This document shows, piece by piece, positions 52,301 to 63,227 of a stretch of 64,000 nucleotides of DNA. Both the position numbers and the translations under genes were made by a program. Source of the DNA: Rhabdophis nuchalis (lineage: Eukaryota > Chordata > Lepidosauria > Squamata > Natricidae); NCBI GenBank assembly GCA_039707465.1, contig CM077644.1, positions 80,646,875 through 80,710,874 of the forward strand, given 5' to 3'. The notes beneath the pieces are model-generated. The model saw nothing but the letters and a program-made list of their open reading frames with translations, did not search any database and was not told where the DNA came from. Position 1 is the stretch's first letter; each line of letters starts with the position of its first letter.

Positions 52301-52850
52301 TTTTTTAAAAAAACTTTTTTTCTGCTGTCAGCCAGGCTGAAAGGATTGGGAGGGGGGAGTTTGTTTTAAAAAAAAAACCCTCGGACTTAAGCGGCACTTG
52401 GAAATGGCTTCTCGTGGAGAGAAAGCGGAAATCTCTAATCCTGACTGTTTGCAGCAAGGGAAAGCTGTCTGTGGTTGTTTGCAACAATGTCTCTAGGTCT
52501 GGCTGAAACAATTTCTTTTACCACTCTCTCCTCTGGGCTCTGAGTTTGGGCGGTGGAGGATGGCCTCTCTTTGTTCCTGACTGACTATTTTACTTATGGA
52601 AAATTTCCAGCGTCTCTTTGCAACTTGGACTCCCTCTGGATATTAAGGAAGAATTTTTTTTTCTTTGGATTTGTGATCTCTTCTCTGGAGTATCTTCGTT
52701 ATTATACTTATTGATTTGGAAAACTGTCTCTCTCTTGGTTTCTGAATTTCACAACTTTACAACTCTGAACTGAACTTTTGGCTCCTGGTTTGCCTCAACA
52801 GCCCCACCCCAAAAATGCCATTTTAGTGGCACTGACTTTAACAATTAATC

Positions 52851-53702
52851 ATGGCACAAGAAACAGCATTGGCAAGCTTAGAACAAAGGATGGCTTCTCT
52901 TGAAACTGTTATACAAACTTTGGTACAAGAGATTAAAGCCCAGAGGGCAGAAAATATCAACTTCAAGAAGGAGCTATTGGATACACGGAAGCAGGTGCTG
53001 GAAAATACACAGAAGAATGAAGAACTGGAAGGGGGGCTGGTGGGGGCTAAGGGAGAGATTAAAAATGTTACTAATGAGGTTGTGGAAATAAATGGGCATG
53101 TGTCTAGGATTGATATGGAAAGAATGACATATTTTTTGAGATTTCAGAATGTTTTTGAGCAACCTGGTGAATGCCTCCCTGATCTTATGAGCACGATTAT
53201 AGCAGACTATTTACAAAAACCTAAGGATGAGATCAGGGGGGACATTGACCTAGCTTATAGAATAAATTCAGCATATGCCAGGATAAATGAAGTGCCTAGA
53301 GAGATACATGTGAAATTTGTTAGAAGGTCAACCAGAGAGGAAATCCTGAAAGTGCAGAGAGGGAGTCCGTTAATTTACCAACAAAAAACGGTTGCCATCT
53401 TGAAGCAGATCCCTAGAAAGATTAGAGATGCAAGAAGGAAATTTTCCTTCTTGTCTAAAACATTGTTTGATCATGGGATTTGGTTGAAGTGGGTGACACC
53501 TGAAGGGATGCTGGTGTTCTGGGAAGGAGGAAGAGTGAGGATTAAAACAGTTGCTGAGGCGGAAGCCTTTCTTAAAAAACATTCCTCTATCCTGGGGGAG
53601 GACTCAGGGGGGACGGAGGGGGCCACGGCCCCGCCCACTGGGAGCCTGGGAGGAGAAAAAGAAGATACAATTGCCAAGAGACTTAGATCAAAAAAAAAAT
53701 AA
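52851..53702 (+). CDS. L1 ORF1p-like RNA-binding protein, 283 aa, intact
   Basis: This is the only intact, convincing frame in the window. In L1 elements ORF1p is the nucleic-acid chaperone that coats the element RNA in the cytoplasm. Residues 1-95 are heptad-rich and should form the coiled coil (SLEQRMASLETVIQTLVQEI). Residues about 95-150 look like the RRM (TYFLRFQNVF...LMSTIIADYL). About 155-245 is the C-terminal domain (PREIHVKFVRRSTREEIL, ILKQIPRKIRDARRKFSFL, VRIKTVAEAEAFLKK). A Gly/Pro-rich linker and basic end (KRLRSKKK) follow. The start is ATG in AATCATGG after an 859-base leader; the stop is TAA. Its length is close to that of other vertebrate L1 ORF1 proteins. No ORF2 follows. Confidence 0.88.
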   Translation: MAQETALASLEQRMASLETVIQTLVQEIKAQRAENINFKKELLDTRKQVLENTQKNEELEGGLVGAKGEIKNVTNEVVEINGHVSRIDMERMTYFLRFQNVFEQPGECLPDLMSTIIADYLQKPKDEIRGDIDLAYRINSAYARINEVPREIHVKFVRRSTREEILKVQRGSPLIYQQKTVAILKQIPRKIRDARRKFSFLSKTLFDHGIWLKWVTPEGMLVFWEGGRVRIKTVAEAEAFLKKHSSILGEDSGGTEGATAPPTGSLGGEKEDTIAKRLRSKKK

Positions 53703-54530
53703 CTTTGCCTTGATTTTTTCTGATTAATTTTGCATAATATTTGTATTTGGATTTTTTGTAAATGTCTGACAGTATAGAACTGAGAACTTAGGTATATGTA
53801 CTTGCTTTCACTTTGTAGTGTTAAGATAATAATTTTTTCTTTTATTGTTATTGATGTATTTTGAAGCCCCGGAAGGGCCGACGACTTTGACGTGAATACT
53901 CTCAAAATTTCTTTGTATCCATTACCCTACCCTATAGAAAAAATTGTAAAACCAATAAAACTTTTTCAATATAAAATCAATGAGTATGGTGCGCATAACT
54001 AAGATGAACCATACAGGAAAGTGCATCATTGATAGAACGGTTCTTCCGATAGACAAACTGTAATGAGTCAAATGTAGGGGAAGGCATGAAACCATATAGT
54101 CCTTTACAGACTCTCTGTAACACTTCATCATAATGCAAGTGTGTGCAACTGGATGGTAATCATTAAGGCATGTGATGATAGTTTTTTTGGGCACTTGTAC
54201 AATGAGTCTTAAAGCATGATGAAACCATGGCCTAATGCAACGAAAGATTGAAGACGTCTGTGAGAACAATGGCCAGCTGGTCAGCACGCTTCTTAAGTAC
54301 TCGCCCAGGGATATTATCAGGACCAGCAGCTTTCCGAGTATTGACTTTCCACAGGACCTTCCAAACAACAGTTGCATCAAACCTGAACACCTGCTCATCA
54401 GGGAAGGGAGCAACCTTCCTTGCTGGAATGTTGTTTGTGGCCTCAAACCATCCAAAAATATATGTTTAGCTTGTTTAGAGAATCCATATCACTCTTACGT
54501 GTCAGGGGAGACTTTACCATGTTGAAAGGT

Positions 54531-55029
54531 CTAGTACCATAGGTAGAACTTCAGCCTGAGAATTCAATTTTTAAACAGTTTTCATTAATGATTTTTTTGT
54601 TCACTAATACCACATGTTTAGTTATTTGTACTACTTAAAATATAAGATTCCATAATTAAATACGTTTCTCTTTTCATTTTCCTTTATTCTCAAGTCTATG
54701 ACAAGCATCTCTTCTATCTATACTTGTCATGCAGATGTTGAGCGTCACACTATAATAGCATTTGAGCAAATGTGTTGTGGGATGACAGGTGCACTTTTAC
54801 AAAACTTCTTTAATAATGTTCCACAATGATTAATTCAAAGTTTCCTATTCAACATTTCCATAACCATGACATGTTCTCACACTAGTCTAGTTAATCATCA
54901 TGAAATGCACTGAACTTTCATATGCATTCTCTATAAAACAATGATGTGAAGACAATTGGCAGGTGTGCTTTCAATATTTATCATTATTATATAATCAGGA
55001 GGATTCTGGAGACTTAGAAATATGTTTCA
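54531..55029. other. unclassified AT-rich sequence
   Basis: Nothing recognised. Confidence 0.4.
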
Positions 55030-55426
55030 TCTATATAAATAAAAATTTAAAATAGTTTGTGCAAAATCACTAATCTCAGAAAGTACTGCACTGATCAGCA
55101 CCAAATTTTCACACAATGTTGCTAAGAAAGGAAGTAACAATCATACGTACATTTCCTGTGGCTGGCACACGTGTGTCATGTGCAAGCAGCACAAACATAA
55201 AAGGTATCCACTTCTCAGGTTTTCACCTCCTTGTAGCTCCTCCCACCCGGCTGCTTCTTATGAAGTGTCACGCACACACCCCTCATATTTCCAATTTCCT
55301 CAGCAACCGAATAAGCATCCAACGTTCCCTCACACATGGCACACTCCCATGTGGCGCAGGCAGGCCAACTAGGCCCAAAACAAGATGCAGGGATGAGACA
55401 GGGGGAGAAATACAGTAGGTAAGTAG

Positions 55427-55785
55427 CAGTGGTGGGATTCAGCCGGTTCGCACCTATTCGGGAGAACCGGTTGGTAACTTTCTAAGCAGTTCAGAAAACC
55501 AATTGTTGGAAGAAATCTCATTTTGTTTAGAGGGCTAATCCTGTAAGGAAGTCAGGAAGGAAACATTCTGGTGTTGTTTCTAGCCTCATCTTTGTTGCCT
55601 GGCTTACAGAAACTATCCCTCTGGTTAACCCTTATGACATTGTAACAGCTGAAGCGAAGTGCCCATCAACCTGAGTGACGTTGAATTGACCATGCCCACC
55701 CAGTCACATGACCACAGAGCCATACCTACCAAGCTGGTCATTAGGGCAGAGAACCGGTTGTTAAATCATTTGAATCCCACCACTG
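55427..55785 (+). mobile_element. hAT element nested in the Helitron
   Basis: Starts CAGTGGTGGGATTCAGCCGG and ends TTTGAATCCCACCACTG. Flanks GTAAGTAG (55,419-55,426) and GTAGGTAG (55,786-55,793) match at 7 of 8. Since the right flank is part of a GTAG repeat, the duplication may have seeded that microsatellite. Confidence 0.88.
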
Positions 55786-55842
55786 GTAGGTAGGTAGGTA
55801 GGTAGGTAGGTAGGTAGGTAGGTAGGTAGGTAGGTAGGTAGA
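55786..55842. repeat. (GTAG)n microsatellite
   Basis: Uninterrupted GTAG units starting exactly at the hAT right end. Confidence 0.97.
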
Positions 55843-56008
55843 GGGATAGAGAGAGATAATGAAAAATACAGTAGGTAGGTAGGTTGGGGCTTATATGGTG
55901 GTTGTGTATACGTGTTTGTGTGTGCAGGTGTAGATCTACACACAGATTGATTGGCCAGATTGATTTAACCAGACTGGGCCACAGCAACGTGTGGCCAGGA
56001 ACGGCTAG

Positions 56009-57012
56009 TATGAAGAATAAAATATTTTTTATTCTGAAATGCTGACCTCAGAGTAAAAATGTTAAATTATTAAAATATCTGGATTTGTTATTATGTTCAG
56101 AAAAAGAATTAGGGAGCTAACGCTTAATATATAAAAAAATCAAAGTCTGGCTGTAGACCTGAGTGCAATTTTATAAAGCAGGATCATTCATGGTGTCTCT
56201 TTTTTTTTTAACTGTTCCTTAGCTAAAATGGCCATGTTTTAAAATCTCCAGTCATGATATGGAAGCACTCAATTATTCTAATTTTAAATATCAGGGGTGC
56301 AGAAGCTTTTTTTTTCCTTGCTGACACAGATTATCTGTCCAAAATGAAGAAAATGGACACAGAGTCTCCAAATTCCCTACCTAGTCCCACTTTAAGTCAA
56401 ACCATTTTAAAGTGATATATTCATCTTACAAGTGGAAAAAGTACCTTATTTTAGAATGTTACAGTTATTTATCCAACCCTAAAATATTTGTTTAGTAAGG
56501 GTAATGAGGGTGGGAAGAAAACACCTTTCATCACTTTCTTTTTCCAAAGTCATTACAAAAATATTGTGACAGTATCTAAATTATTATTTTGATTTTTTCT
56601 CTCTATTCTTCCCTCTTATATCAGAGCTTTTTGACAAGAAACCTGAAGCAGGAGTTCTTCTACTGTTCACACGAGTCATTCTAAAAATGGATTTCAGGTG
56701 AATGTCAAGATAAATATGCTTCAAGTAAATACATATACATTCATACATACATTTGTTTGGTTCCTAAAAAATAAACAATATTGTACGGACCTTTCATTAA
56801 AAATATAATTCAACTGACATGAGCAAGACTTATTTCTTAATAGACAGAATCAATGGTTTGGATTGTAAGTTACAAAAGACTGAGATGCTGACATGTTTAA
56901 ATCTTTGTAAGACTTTCAGACTTGTCCATTGTTTTATTCTGTCTTTTGAGCATTTGCTTGGAGTGTGTGTAAAATTAGTTTTAAAAAAACAGAAAAAACA
57001 TTCCCAATGTAT
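56009..57012. other. unclassified non-coding sequence
   Basis: Nothing recognised; the 105-codon frame at 56,819-57,136 overlaps the palindrome arm and is not credible. Confidence 0.4.
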
Positions 57013-57268
57013 GGTCTTGTTATATTCGGGTGTTTTCCCATGTAAGATTGAGATTGTCTTGACAATGTTTCGGCAAGGTCTCACTCGTCATCTTCAGGCT
57101 GGTGTTTTCGGCTTCGGAGCTGTCGTCTTTCTATAAAACTTGGTGGGGGGGGTGAGTGGAGTGCTGGCTTTGTTGTTGTGAGTCGGTTGATGGCGAGTGA
57201 GACCTTGCTGAAACATTGCCAAGACAATCTCAATCTTATATGGGAAAACACCCGAATACAACAAGACC
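57013..57268. repeat. palindrome with 75-bp arms
   Basis: 57,013-57,087 and 57,194-57,268 are inverted copies, matching at 71 of 75 positions (GGTCTTGTT...CTCACTCG), with a 106-base loop. Confidence 0.93.
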
Positions 57269-57310
57269 GGCATACCTACACCTGTTGTGGAACAATTATA
57301 TATACTTATC

Positions 57311-57480
57311 CTCCTGTCTCAGCTGAGCAGGAAGAGAACCTGGCTGGCTTAATGGCTAAGGCTCTAGCCTGGCATGGAATACAGCCCCGGTTCGAATCCC
57401 AGTAAGGGTATGGCTAGCTGATGAGAGTGAAAAAGCTCTAAATAGATCTATACTAGTCTCCCTGTCTTATTTATTGATCA
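57311..57480 (+). mobile_element. tRNA-like SINE
   Basis: Box A-like TGGCTTAATGGCTAAGGC is at about 57,345 and box B GGTTCGAATCCCAG at 57,389. The body TATGGCTAGCTGATGAGAG and TAGATCTATACTAGTCTCCC is shared with 38,100-38,175. Boxes are 30-40 bases apart as in tRNA-derived Pol III promoters; the sequence does not fold as an obvious tRNA gene. Confidence 0.7.
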
Positions 57481-57541
57481 GCTCAAAAACGTAACACATA
57501 TATAAAAAAATTACACAACGGAACTCATGGCTTTCTATCTT

Positions 57542-57756
57542 GATGGTCTCTGGTGATGAGCCGAAATGCAGAAAAGGAAACAGTATGTCTCCTCCCTTAA
57601 TTGGGGCCCTAACAGGGTGTTGTGGAACAATTATATATATATATATATATGTATGTATGTAATTGTTTCACAACAACCTGTTATTATTAGGCCCCAATTA
57701 AGGGAGGAGACATACTGTTTCCTTTCCTACCTTTCGGTTCATCACCAGAGACCATC
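57542..57756. repeat. second palindrome around a TA/TGTA microsatellite
   Basis: 57,576-57,608 and 57,690-57,722 are perfect 33-bp inverted copies, with weaker pairing extending to about 57,542 and 57,756. The loop is TTGTGGAACAATTATATATAT with TGTA units. Confidence 0.92.
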
Positions 57757-57814
57757 TAGACAGCAAGCCAAGAATTACATTGTGTAATAATGATCAGCTC
57801 ATAAAACTAACACA

Positions 57815-57890
57815 CACACACAAATATATATATGTGTGTGTGAGTGTATGTATGTGTATGTGTATATGTATATGTATATGTATATATGAA
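57815..57890. repeat. CA / TATG / TGTA simple repeats
   Basis: An imperfect mixture of CA, TATATG and TGTATA units. Confidence 0.85.
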
Positions 57891-60800
57891 TGAATTGGAA
57901 ATGTTTTTTCTGTTTTTCTTTATAGTTATATATAGTTATATTATAATTGTTATAGTTATAGCTATACATCTAAAGTACATTTTTTAAAATACAATTACTG
58001 CACATACATTATGAATCACAAGGTCTTCTAAAATTTACCCCCTCACTCATACAAATATATATTCTTTTAGAGATACATTTTCTCAAAATATGCTGTTGAT
58101 AGTGAATATTTGAATGGAGAAAAATACAAATTACAAGGTCAACAGGTTCAGTACTGTTTGTTCGGTGATGGAGTCCATTTGGAAGATCACATATTGTTCC
58201 CTTCAAATCTGTTATGGTAGATTTTTTTTTAACATCGTCATCCAAGATATATTTAGAAATAAAAGCTAGAGCATAGGACTATCAACTTAATGCAGCAATC
58301 CTAAACCAATTTACCTAAGAATAAACTCAGTGCATTTGACTGGCCTCTGACATATGGAAGCGAGAATTCGATAGGGAAGAGAGAGTTGACTATCTCAAGG
58401 GAAAGATAAAAGTTGGATGCGGTGAAAATGTGGTACTTAAGTAGTTTGTGTGATTTAAAAAAAGAGAAGAGATTGTGCTGAAAATGAATGGGTTATAAAC
58501 GAATATGAACTGAATACAAAAGTGAGTCACCCATATGAAAGAAGCATGATGAGGAATAGAAAAAAATGAATGAGGATTAAATTGCAAAATAAATATGTGA
58601 AGAAAGTGTGAATGAGTTAAGAGGAAGGAGAACACTGCATTAGATACAGATTTGGTCCTCAAAACAGACAAATAAGAAATTTAAAGGACAGTGTCTTACT
58701 TATGTACTAATTTGGAAGCAAGAACAGTTTCTAAGGCTAGTAATGTATAGGAGGTATGAGGTAAATTAGAATTAATTAGATTTACTTTTCATTGTAACTC
58801 CTGCCTGCCTCCATTTTTTTCTATAATATATTCTCGTCTCTTCTTTTTACACTTTGCATAATGTTGTTCACCTCATAAGGGAACAGCATGATGGGCAAAC
58901 CTGTCTCTATGTATGTATTAAATTTAATCAAAACCAAAATGATTGGAGATTATAAATTGCTCCAACATCAAATAAAAAAGAAAGAAAGCAGTAGGAGCAA
59001 TCTGGATATTTTGCAAAATCTAATCCATTGGAGATGGTTGTAATTGCCACAGAATTGCTTCTGAAACTAATTTGTACATGCTCAGATAAATGAAAGAGAA
59101 TTACATTTCCCATTTCTCTTTTGTACAAAAGAGAGAGATGACATCCTCCTTTAAATATTTGTGGGTTTTTTCCTCGGGTTTTGATCCCCCTTTGAAATTT
59201 GCTAATCAAGGCCTTCTTAAAAGTAGCAAGCTTCATGCTTGAAAAGCTATGAAGCTTTAGTCGAGGCATTAATTTTAAACAGATCCTTAGAGTGTTTTTC
59301 CGGTTATAAATACTGTCTGTGGAAAGGACAGGCAATCACACCTTACCATAAAACAATAAAATAAAATGACCCTTTACAGCAGATAAACTCTTAAAGATGT
59401 TCTGAGGACCCTCTGTGTTTTTGTACATAGGCTATAAGGTCACTATCTTGAAATGATTAGCTATTAAAACAATTGACTGAACCATTCCTGATCAGCATCT
59501 TGTCAACCACAGGCATGGTACATCATATTATTTGCAACTCTGGGCTTTAGTGTACTGATGTATTCATATTTAGCCATAGAGTCTAAAGACTGTTTACTTC
59601 TGCTGACTCAAGAGGGCTCTTGAAACTATCACTAGAAGAAAGGATTATTAGTGGGGGTTTTTAACCCACCCCACCCCTCTGGTCTTTGGTCTCTTATTGC
59701 TTGCATAGATTTGGACATTTGCATGGTTTGGAAAAAAGGAGAGGTTTATTTCAAGATTTATTGAATATCCTTCTACTGACTACTCTGGCAGAAAAGATCT
59801 CTTGGCATTTCTGTGTAAAAGTGTGTGGTCAAATATTCTTCTTTTGTTACACTGTCTGGGTAACTCTATTGTTCTTATATGATATTTCTCTTTTTTGCTA
59901 GCTATACATGGGAAGATTTTCTTATGACTCTCTGCCCATGCAACTTGTGTCCTCTACTGCAATCAGTTTAAACATCCACCTGCTTTGCAAATATGTAATC
60001 ACTGTATTGATTCATTCTTTGCCCTTTAACAGCAGGAGCTTCTCATATTAAATGGCCATATCCAAGGTTCTCCATCACTCACAAATCCCAATCTCCATCA
60101 CTCACAAATCCCAACCTACAAGCTGTGGTGGAACATTGTGGTGGAACATTACAAAGAGTTCATGTAGCAATATTCAAAGAAGAGCAGAGATCATGGACTT
60201 TGTCACCATCAAATAAATATTAGAAGTAACTAATGTAGGAGTGATTTATACTGCACTTGAGCTCACTTTGCAAGTTTTTATTAACTGTCTTATCTTTCTC
60301 ATAACACAGCCACCCCTAACCAGATACCTTCTCCAAATGTGTTAGAATTTCATATGCTAGAATTTCTAATCAGAATGGCTGTTAGCTGAGAATTCTGGAT
60401 GGATGCCAGGTTGTCATATTAGTGCCATTAAAAGACTGTCTTCTTTCTCTCTCTTTCCTCTCCCTCTCTCCCTCCCCCTCTCCCTCTCATCATTTTTGAT
60501 CCTTTGGCCCTATAATTATAAGCTTCCTAGAGAAGCTGGCATTATCACAATTCTCACACAAATTTGAGGGAGTGCAAAGTTCTTATGATGCCATAAAACT
60601 ATTCTCTGGTTTTGTTCCAAGAACAACTACCACAAGTGAGAGTAAGATGGTTGCTGAAATGCTAATCTGAAACACTTCTGAAGGTGCTGTGCTGCTAAAT
60701 ATGGGATATTTATTTTGAGCCTAAGTCGAGGGGATATAATTTAGGTCTGCCCTTAAATTAAAATGACTTTTGCGATCCAAGACGGGTCATTACCTCCAGT

Positions 60801-62247
60801 CATAACTTCTTCTGGTGGTTGGAGAATTTTGAAAGCAAATCTTTGATTTAACCATTTGCTTAGCTCAAGGTTTCCCATGCTCTGTTATCAAATTATCAGA
60901 CACTGTATAGTCAGATTTCATTTTCGAAAGAAATGATAGCACAGCATGAAGAAGAGATAATAGGTCCAACTGGTTACTGGAATAAATTATAATTCCAATA
61001 TCGATTTAGAATCATTTCAGTTTTGCTCTTCTGCTTATGAATGGGGACCCCATAGAAGCAAAATATTTTTTTCCAAATATTGTATACGTAGAAGTAACCT
61101 GTTTATAATGTGCTAAGATGAGGTTAATGTTTTTCCCTGTATTGATATCTTCAGTCATATTAGTTTCATTCATTTCCCACCGGTAAACAGCTTTTGCAAT
61201 GTCCAATGAGAAGTGTCACTGGCAAAATCAATTCATCGTCTTTAATTGTGTCACTCTTTCTGCATTAGAGAAAGCTTTTAATAATGAATGTATTTGCAAG
61301 ACCTTGTGGCCTAATATTATTGTAAACCAGACCAGGCTTGTTTCCAGTATATTGCGGATATTAGCATGATGGATTCCTCACAGTCCCCAAATAATCACTT
61401 GTTTAATTGCACTGGAGCTAACTTTATTTCTCCTGTGAAAATAATGTTTGTATACACATCATAAAAAGGAAGGTACTGTGGCAATCAGCCAATTGGATTT
61501 TCCACACAGCTATTTTTCACCAGTACTACCGACAATTAAGCCACATTGTCTTTATATACAATTCAATCTGATTTACTCTCTGTGGGGGAAAATATATATA
61601 ATCAACATCTGGATGAGCAAAGGTTCAGTAGGTGGAAAAGGGGAACAGCAGTCAAAAGTTACAGAATCCATTTTTGAAAATGAATATTACTACTCCATTG
61701 CTCTCAGTGGGAATATTTATTTCTTCTGCAACTAAATATGGATAGAAAGTAAATAACCAAAACTATAATTGTTGCATAAAAATAGCAAGACAACTAGCAA
61801 AGGTTAAGCAACCCCGGTCTTTATTGCTACCTCATTGGCTTGGAATGAACTCCATTCATCCAGCCAAAGAATACTGTTACTGCAACAAACACAGTAGGCA
61901 CCAAGAAATTAAACTGAATGTATAATCTATGGCCTATAAAATGCTTCATTTCTCTTGCCTGAAATGATATTTGAAGTTTTATGGATAGCATTACATGTAA
62001 AGATTTATTGGAGGTGTCATTCTTGTGTCTGCTAAAAGTCTACTGTTGGGTTTTCTTCGCGCTTCATTTGGAGGGAGTCCAAGGCATAGTCAGTGGCATA
62101 GTGGAATTTCACCACTGCTTTGGAGCCCACTTCTCCAAAGGATTCAATCTATCAGGCATTCTCACTGAAGGAGGAGATGCTAAGGATCCCAACCCTACTG
62201 GAGATAAAAAGATCAGGAACCCAGAGACAGAGAAGAAGCTGTTTTCA
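57891..62247. other. unique non-coding sequence
   Basis: About 4.3 kb without a recognised repeat family or gene. A 23-bp tandem duplicate (TCTCCATCACTCACAAATCC) is near 60,068-60,115, and a CT-rich patch near 60,440-60,490. Frames up to 135 codons show no motif I recognise. Confidence 0.45.
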
Positions 62248-62487
62248 TTATGGCACAGTGGAGGTTTGCAGTGGTTAGAGTGCAGTACTGCAGGCTACTT
62301 CAGCTGATTGCTAGCTGCAGTTCGGCAGTTCAAATCTCACCGACTCAAGGTTGACTCAGACTTCCATCCATTGAAGTGGGTAAAATGAGGACCCAAATTT
62401 GCAAAATGCTTACTCTGTAAACTGCTTAGAGATGAATGTAAAAGCATTATCAAGCAGTATATAAGTCTAAGTGCTATTGCTATTCCC
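62248..62487 (+). mobile_element. Sauria-type SINE
   Basis: GCAGTGGTTAGAGTGCAGTA (box A) is followed by CAGTTCAAATCTCACC (box B), GGGTAAAATGAGGACCC and the tail ATATAAGTCTAAGTGCTATT. The tail resembles Bov-B 3' ends. Confidence 0.88.
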
Positions 62488-63004
62488 TGGGCTTCTTTAA
62501 TGATGTCTATGGTGTAGATGGTAAGCAGACAATCCTAAAGTGAAACATAATTGTACTTAAATGAGTTAAATCTAGTGAAAATGATTATTACATGTATTTA
62601 ACCACTGCTGCTATTTAACCACATGAACTATTATAATTTGGAAGACATTTTTGCAGATGCTCTAAAGATGCTTTCATCAGGTGGAGGGTACATGAGGGTA
62701 TATGATCTATATCTCTGGCATAGTAGTTCTGACAAGTAAACAAAAGATGTAGGTAAATACCTCACCTTAACAGAAACATTTCTGAATGTCTTGTTGCTCT
62801 CAAGACACTTTGGAAAAAATACCTTGATATGAGTTCTGACATACTAATCCATAATGTATTGGCATAGTATATGTGCAGATCCAAGTAATGAGACCTTTTA
62901 TAATTGACAGATGGAAATTCTATCAATGTGCCTATTTCTAAGTGCCATCTACTTTTTTGGTAGAAATAAGTGTTCCAATAACCACTGGGAACACGTGGCC
63001 AGAG
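62488..63004. other. unclassified non-coding sequence
   Basis: Nothing recognised between the two SINEs. Confidence 0.4.
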
Positions 63005-63227
63005 ACTGGTGGAGCAGTGGTTAGAATGCAGTACTGTACACAAACTCAGCCCTGGAGTTCGATCCTGATGTGGCTCAATATTGACTCAGCCTTCCATTTT
63101 TTCTGAGGTAATTAAAATGAGGAGGCCCAGATTGTTGAGGGAAATATCTTGACATTGTAAACCACTCAGAGAGCACTTGTAAAGCACTATGGGGTGATAT
63201 ATAACAATACGTGATATATTGCTATTG
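63005..63227 (+). mobile_element. Sauria-type SINE, older copy
   Basis: GGAGCAGTGGTTAGAATGCA, GAGTTCGATCCTGATG, TTAAAATGAGGAGGCCCAGA and AAAGCACTATGGGGTGATAT give the same order as the copy at 62.25 kb with more changes. It abuts the R4-like tail. Confidence 0.85.

Larger units (their letters stand above)
51992..53972 (+). mobile_element. ORF1-only L1-type retroelement (half-L1) with 15-bp duplication
   Basis: AAAATCAATGAGTAT occurs at 51,977-51,991 and again at 53,973-53,987, a perfect target duplication that bounds a 1,981-bp insertion. It has a CpG-rich 5' leader (51,992-52,300), an AT-richer leader to 52,850, one ORF1-like frame (52,851-53,702), about 270 bases of 3' UTR and an ACCAATAAAACTTTT signal just before the end. 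No endonuclease or RT coding is present. The insertion site ACT/AAAA resembles the L1 nicking preference. This fits mobilisation in trans by an L1, either as a HAL1-like family or as a spliced L1 transcript. The perfect duplication, intact frame and retained CpGs suggest a young insertion. Confidence 0.9.
50029..54530 (-). pseudogene. Rex1/Babar-like LINE in three pieces
   Basis: An old minus-strand LINE whose pieces are 54,530-53,988, 51,991-51,736 and 50,975-50,029. Recognisable blocks are VQVPKKTIITCLNDYHPVA followed by MMKC (about 54,200-54,120), the RT motif A segment [20 protein letters not shown] (about 51,990-51,930), the Rex1-type C-terminal RSRFQSISSRITRF (near 50,350) and a 3' UTR with GTGACAATAAAGTTATT at the 50,040 end. 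An L2 3' end (50,976-51,735) and an ORF1-only L1-type element (51,992-53,972) interrupt it. Many stops show long decay. The clade name rests on remembered motif similarity. Confidence 0.78.
55030..56008 (+). mobile_element. non-autonomous Helitron with a hAT inside
   Basis: Starts TCTATATAAATAAAAATTT after an A and ends CGGCTAG followed by T. A perfect 7-bp hairpin (GGCCACA GCAACG TGTGGCC, 55,977-55,996) lies 8 bases before CTAG, the standard Helitron 3' signal. It inserted between A and T. A hAT at 55,427-55,785 and a (GGTA)n tract interrupt it. No Rep/helicase is encoded. Confidence 0.88.

Noticed and set aside
53471..53905. 144-codon minus-strand frame across the L1-type element
   Set aside because: Antisense to the intact ORF1 and its 3' UTR; no recognised motifs.
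56819..57136. 105-codon frame
   Set aside because: Runs into the palindrome arm and has no recognisable domain.
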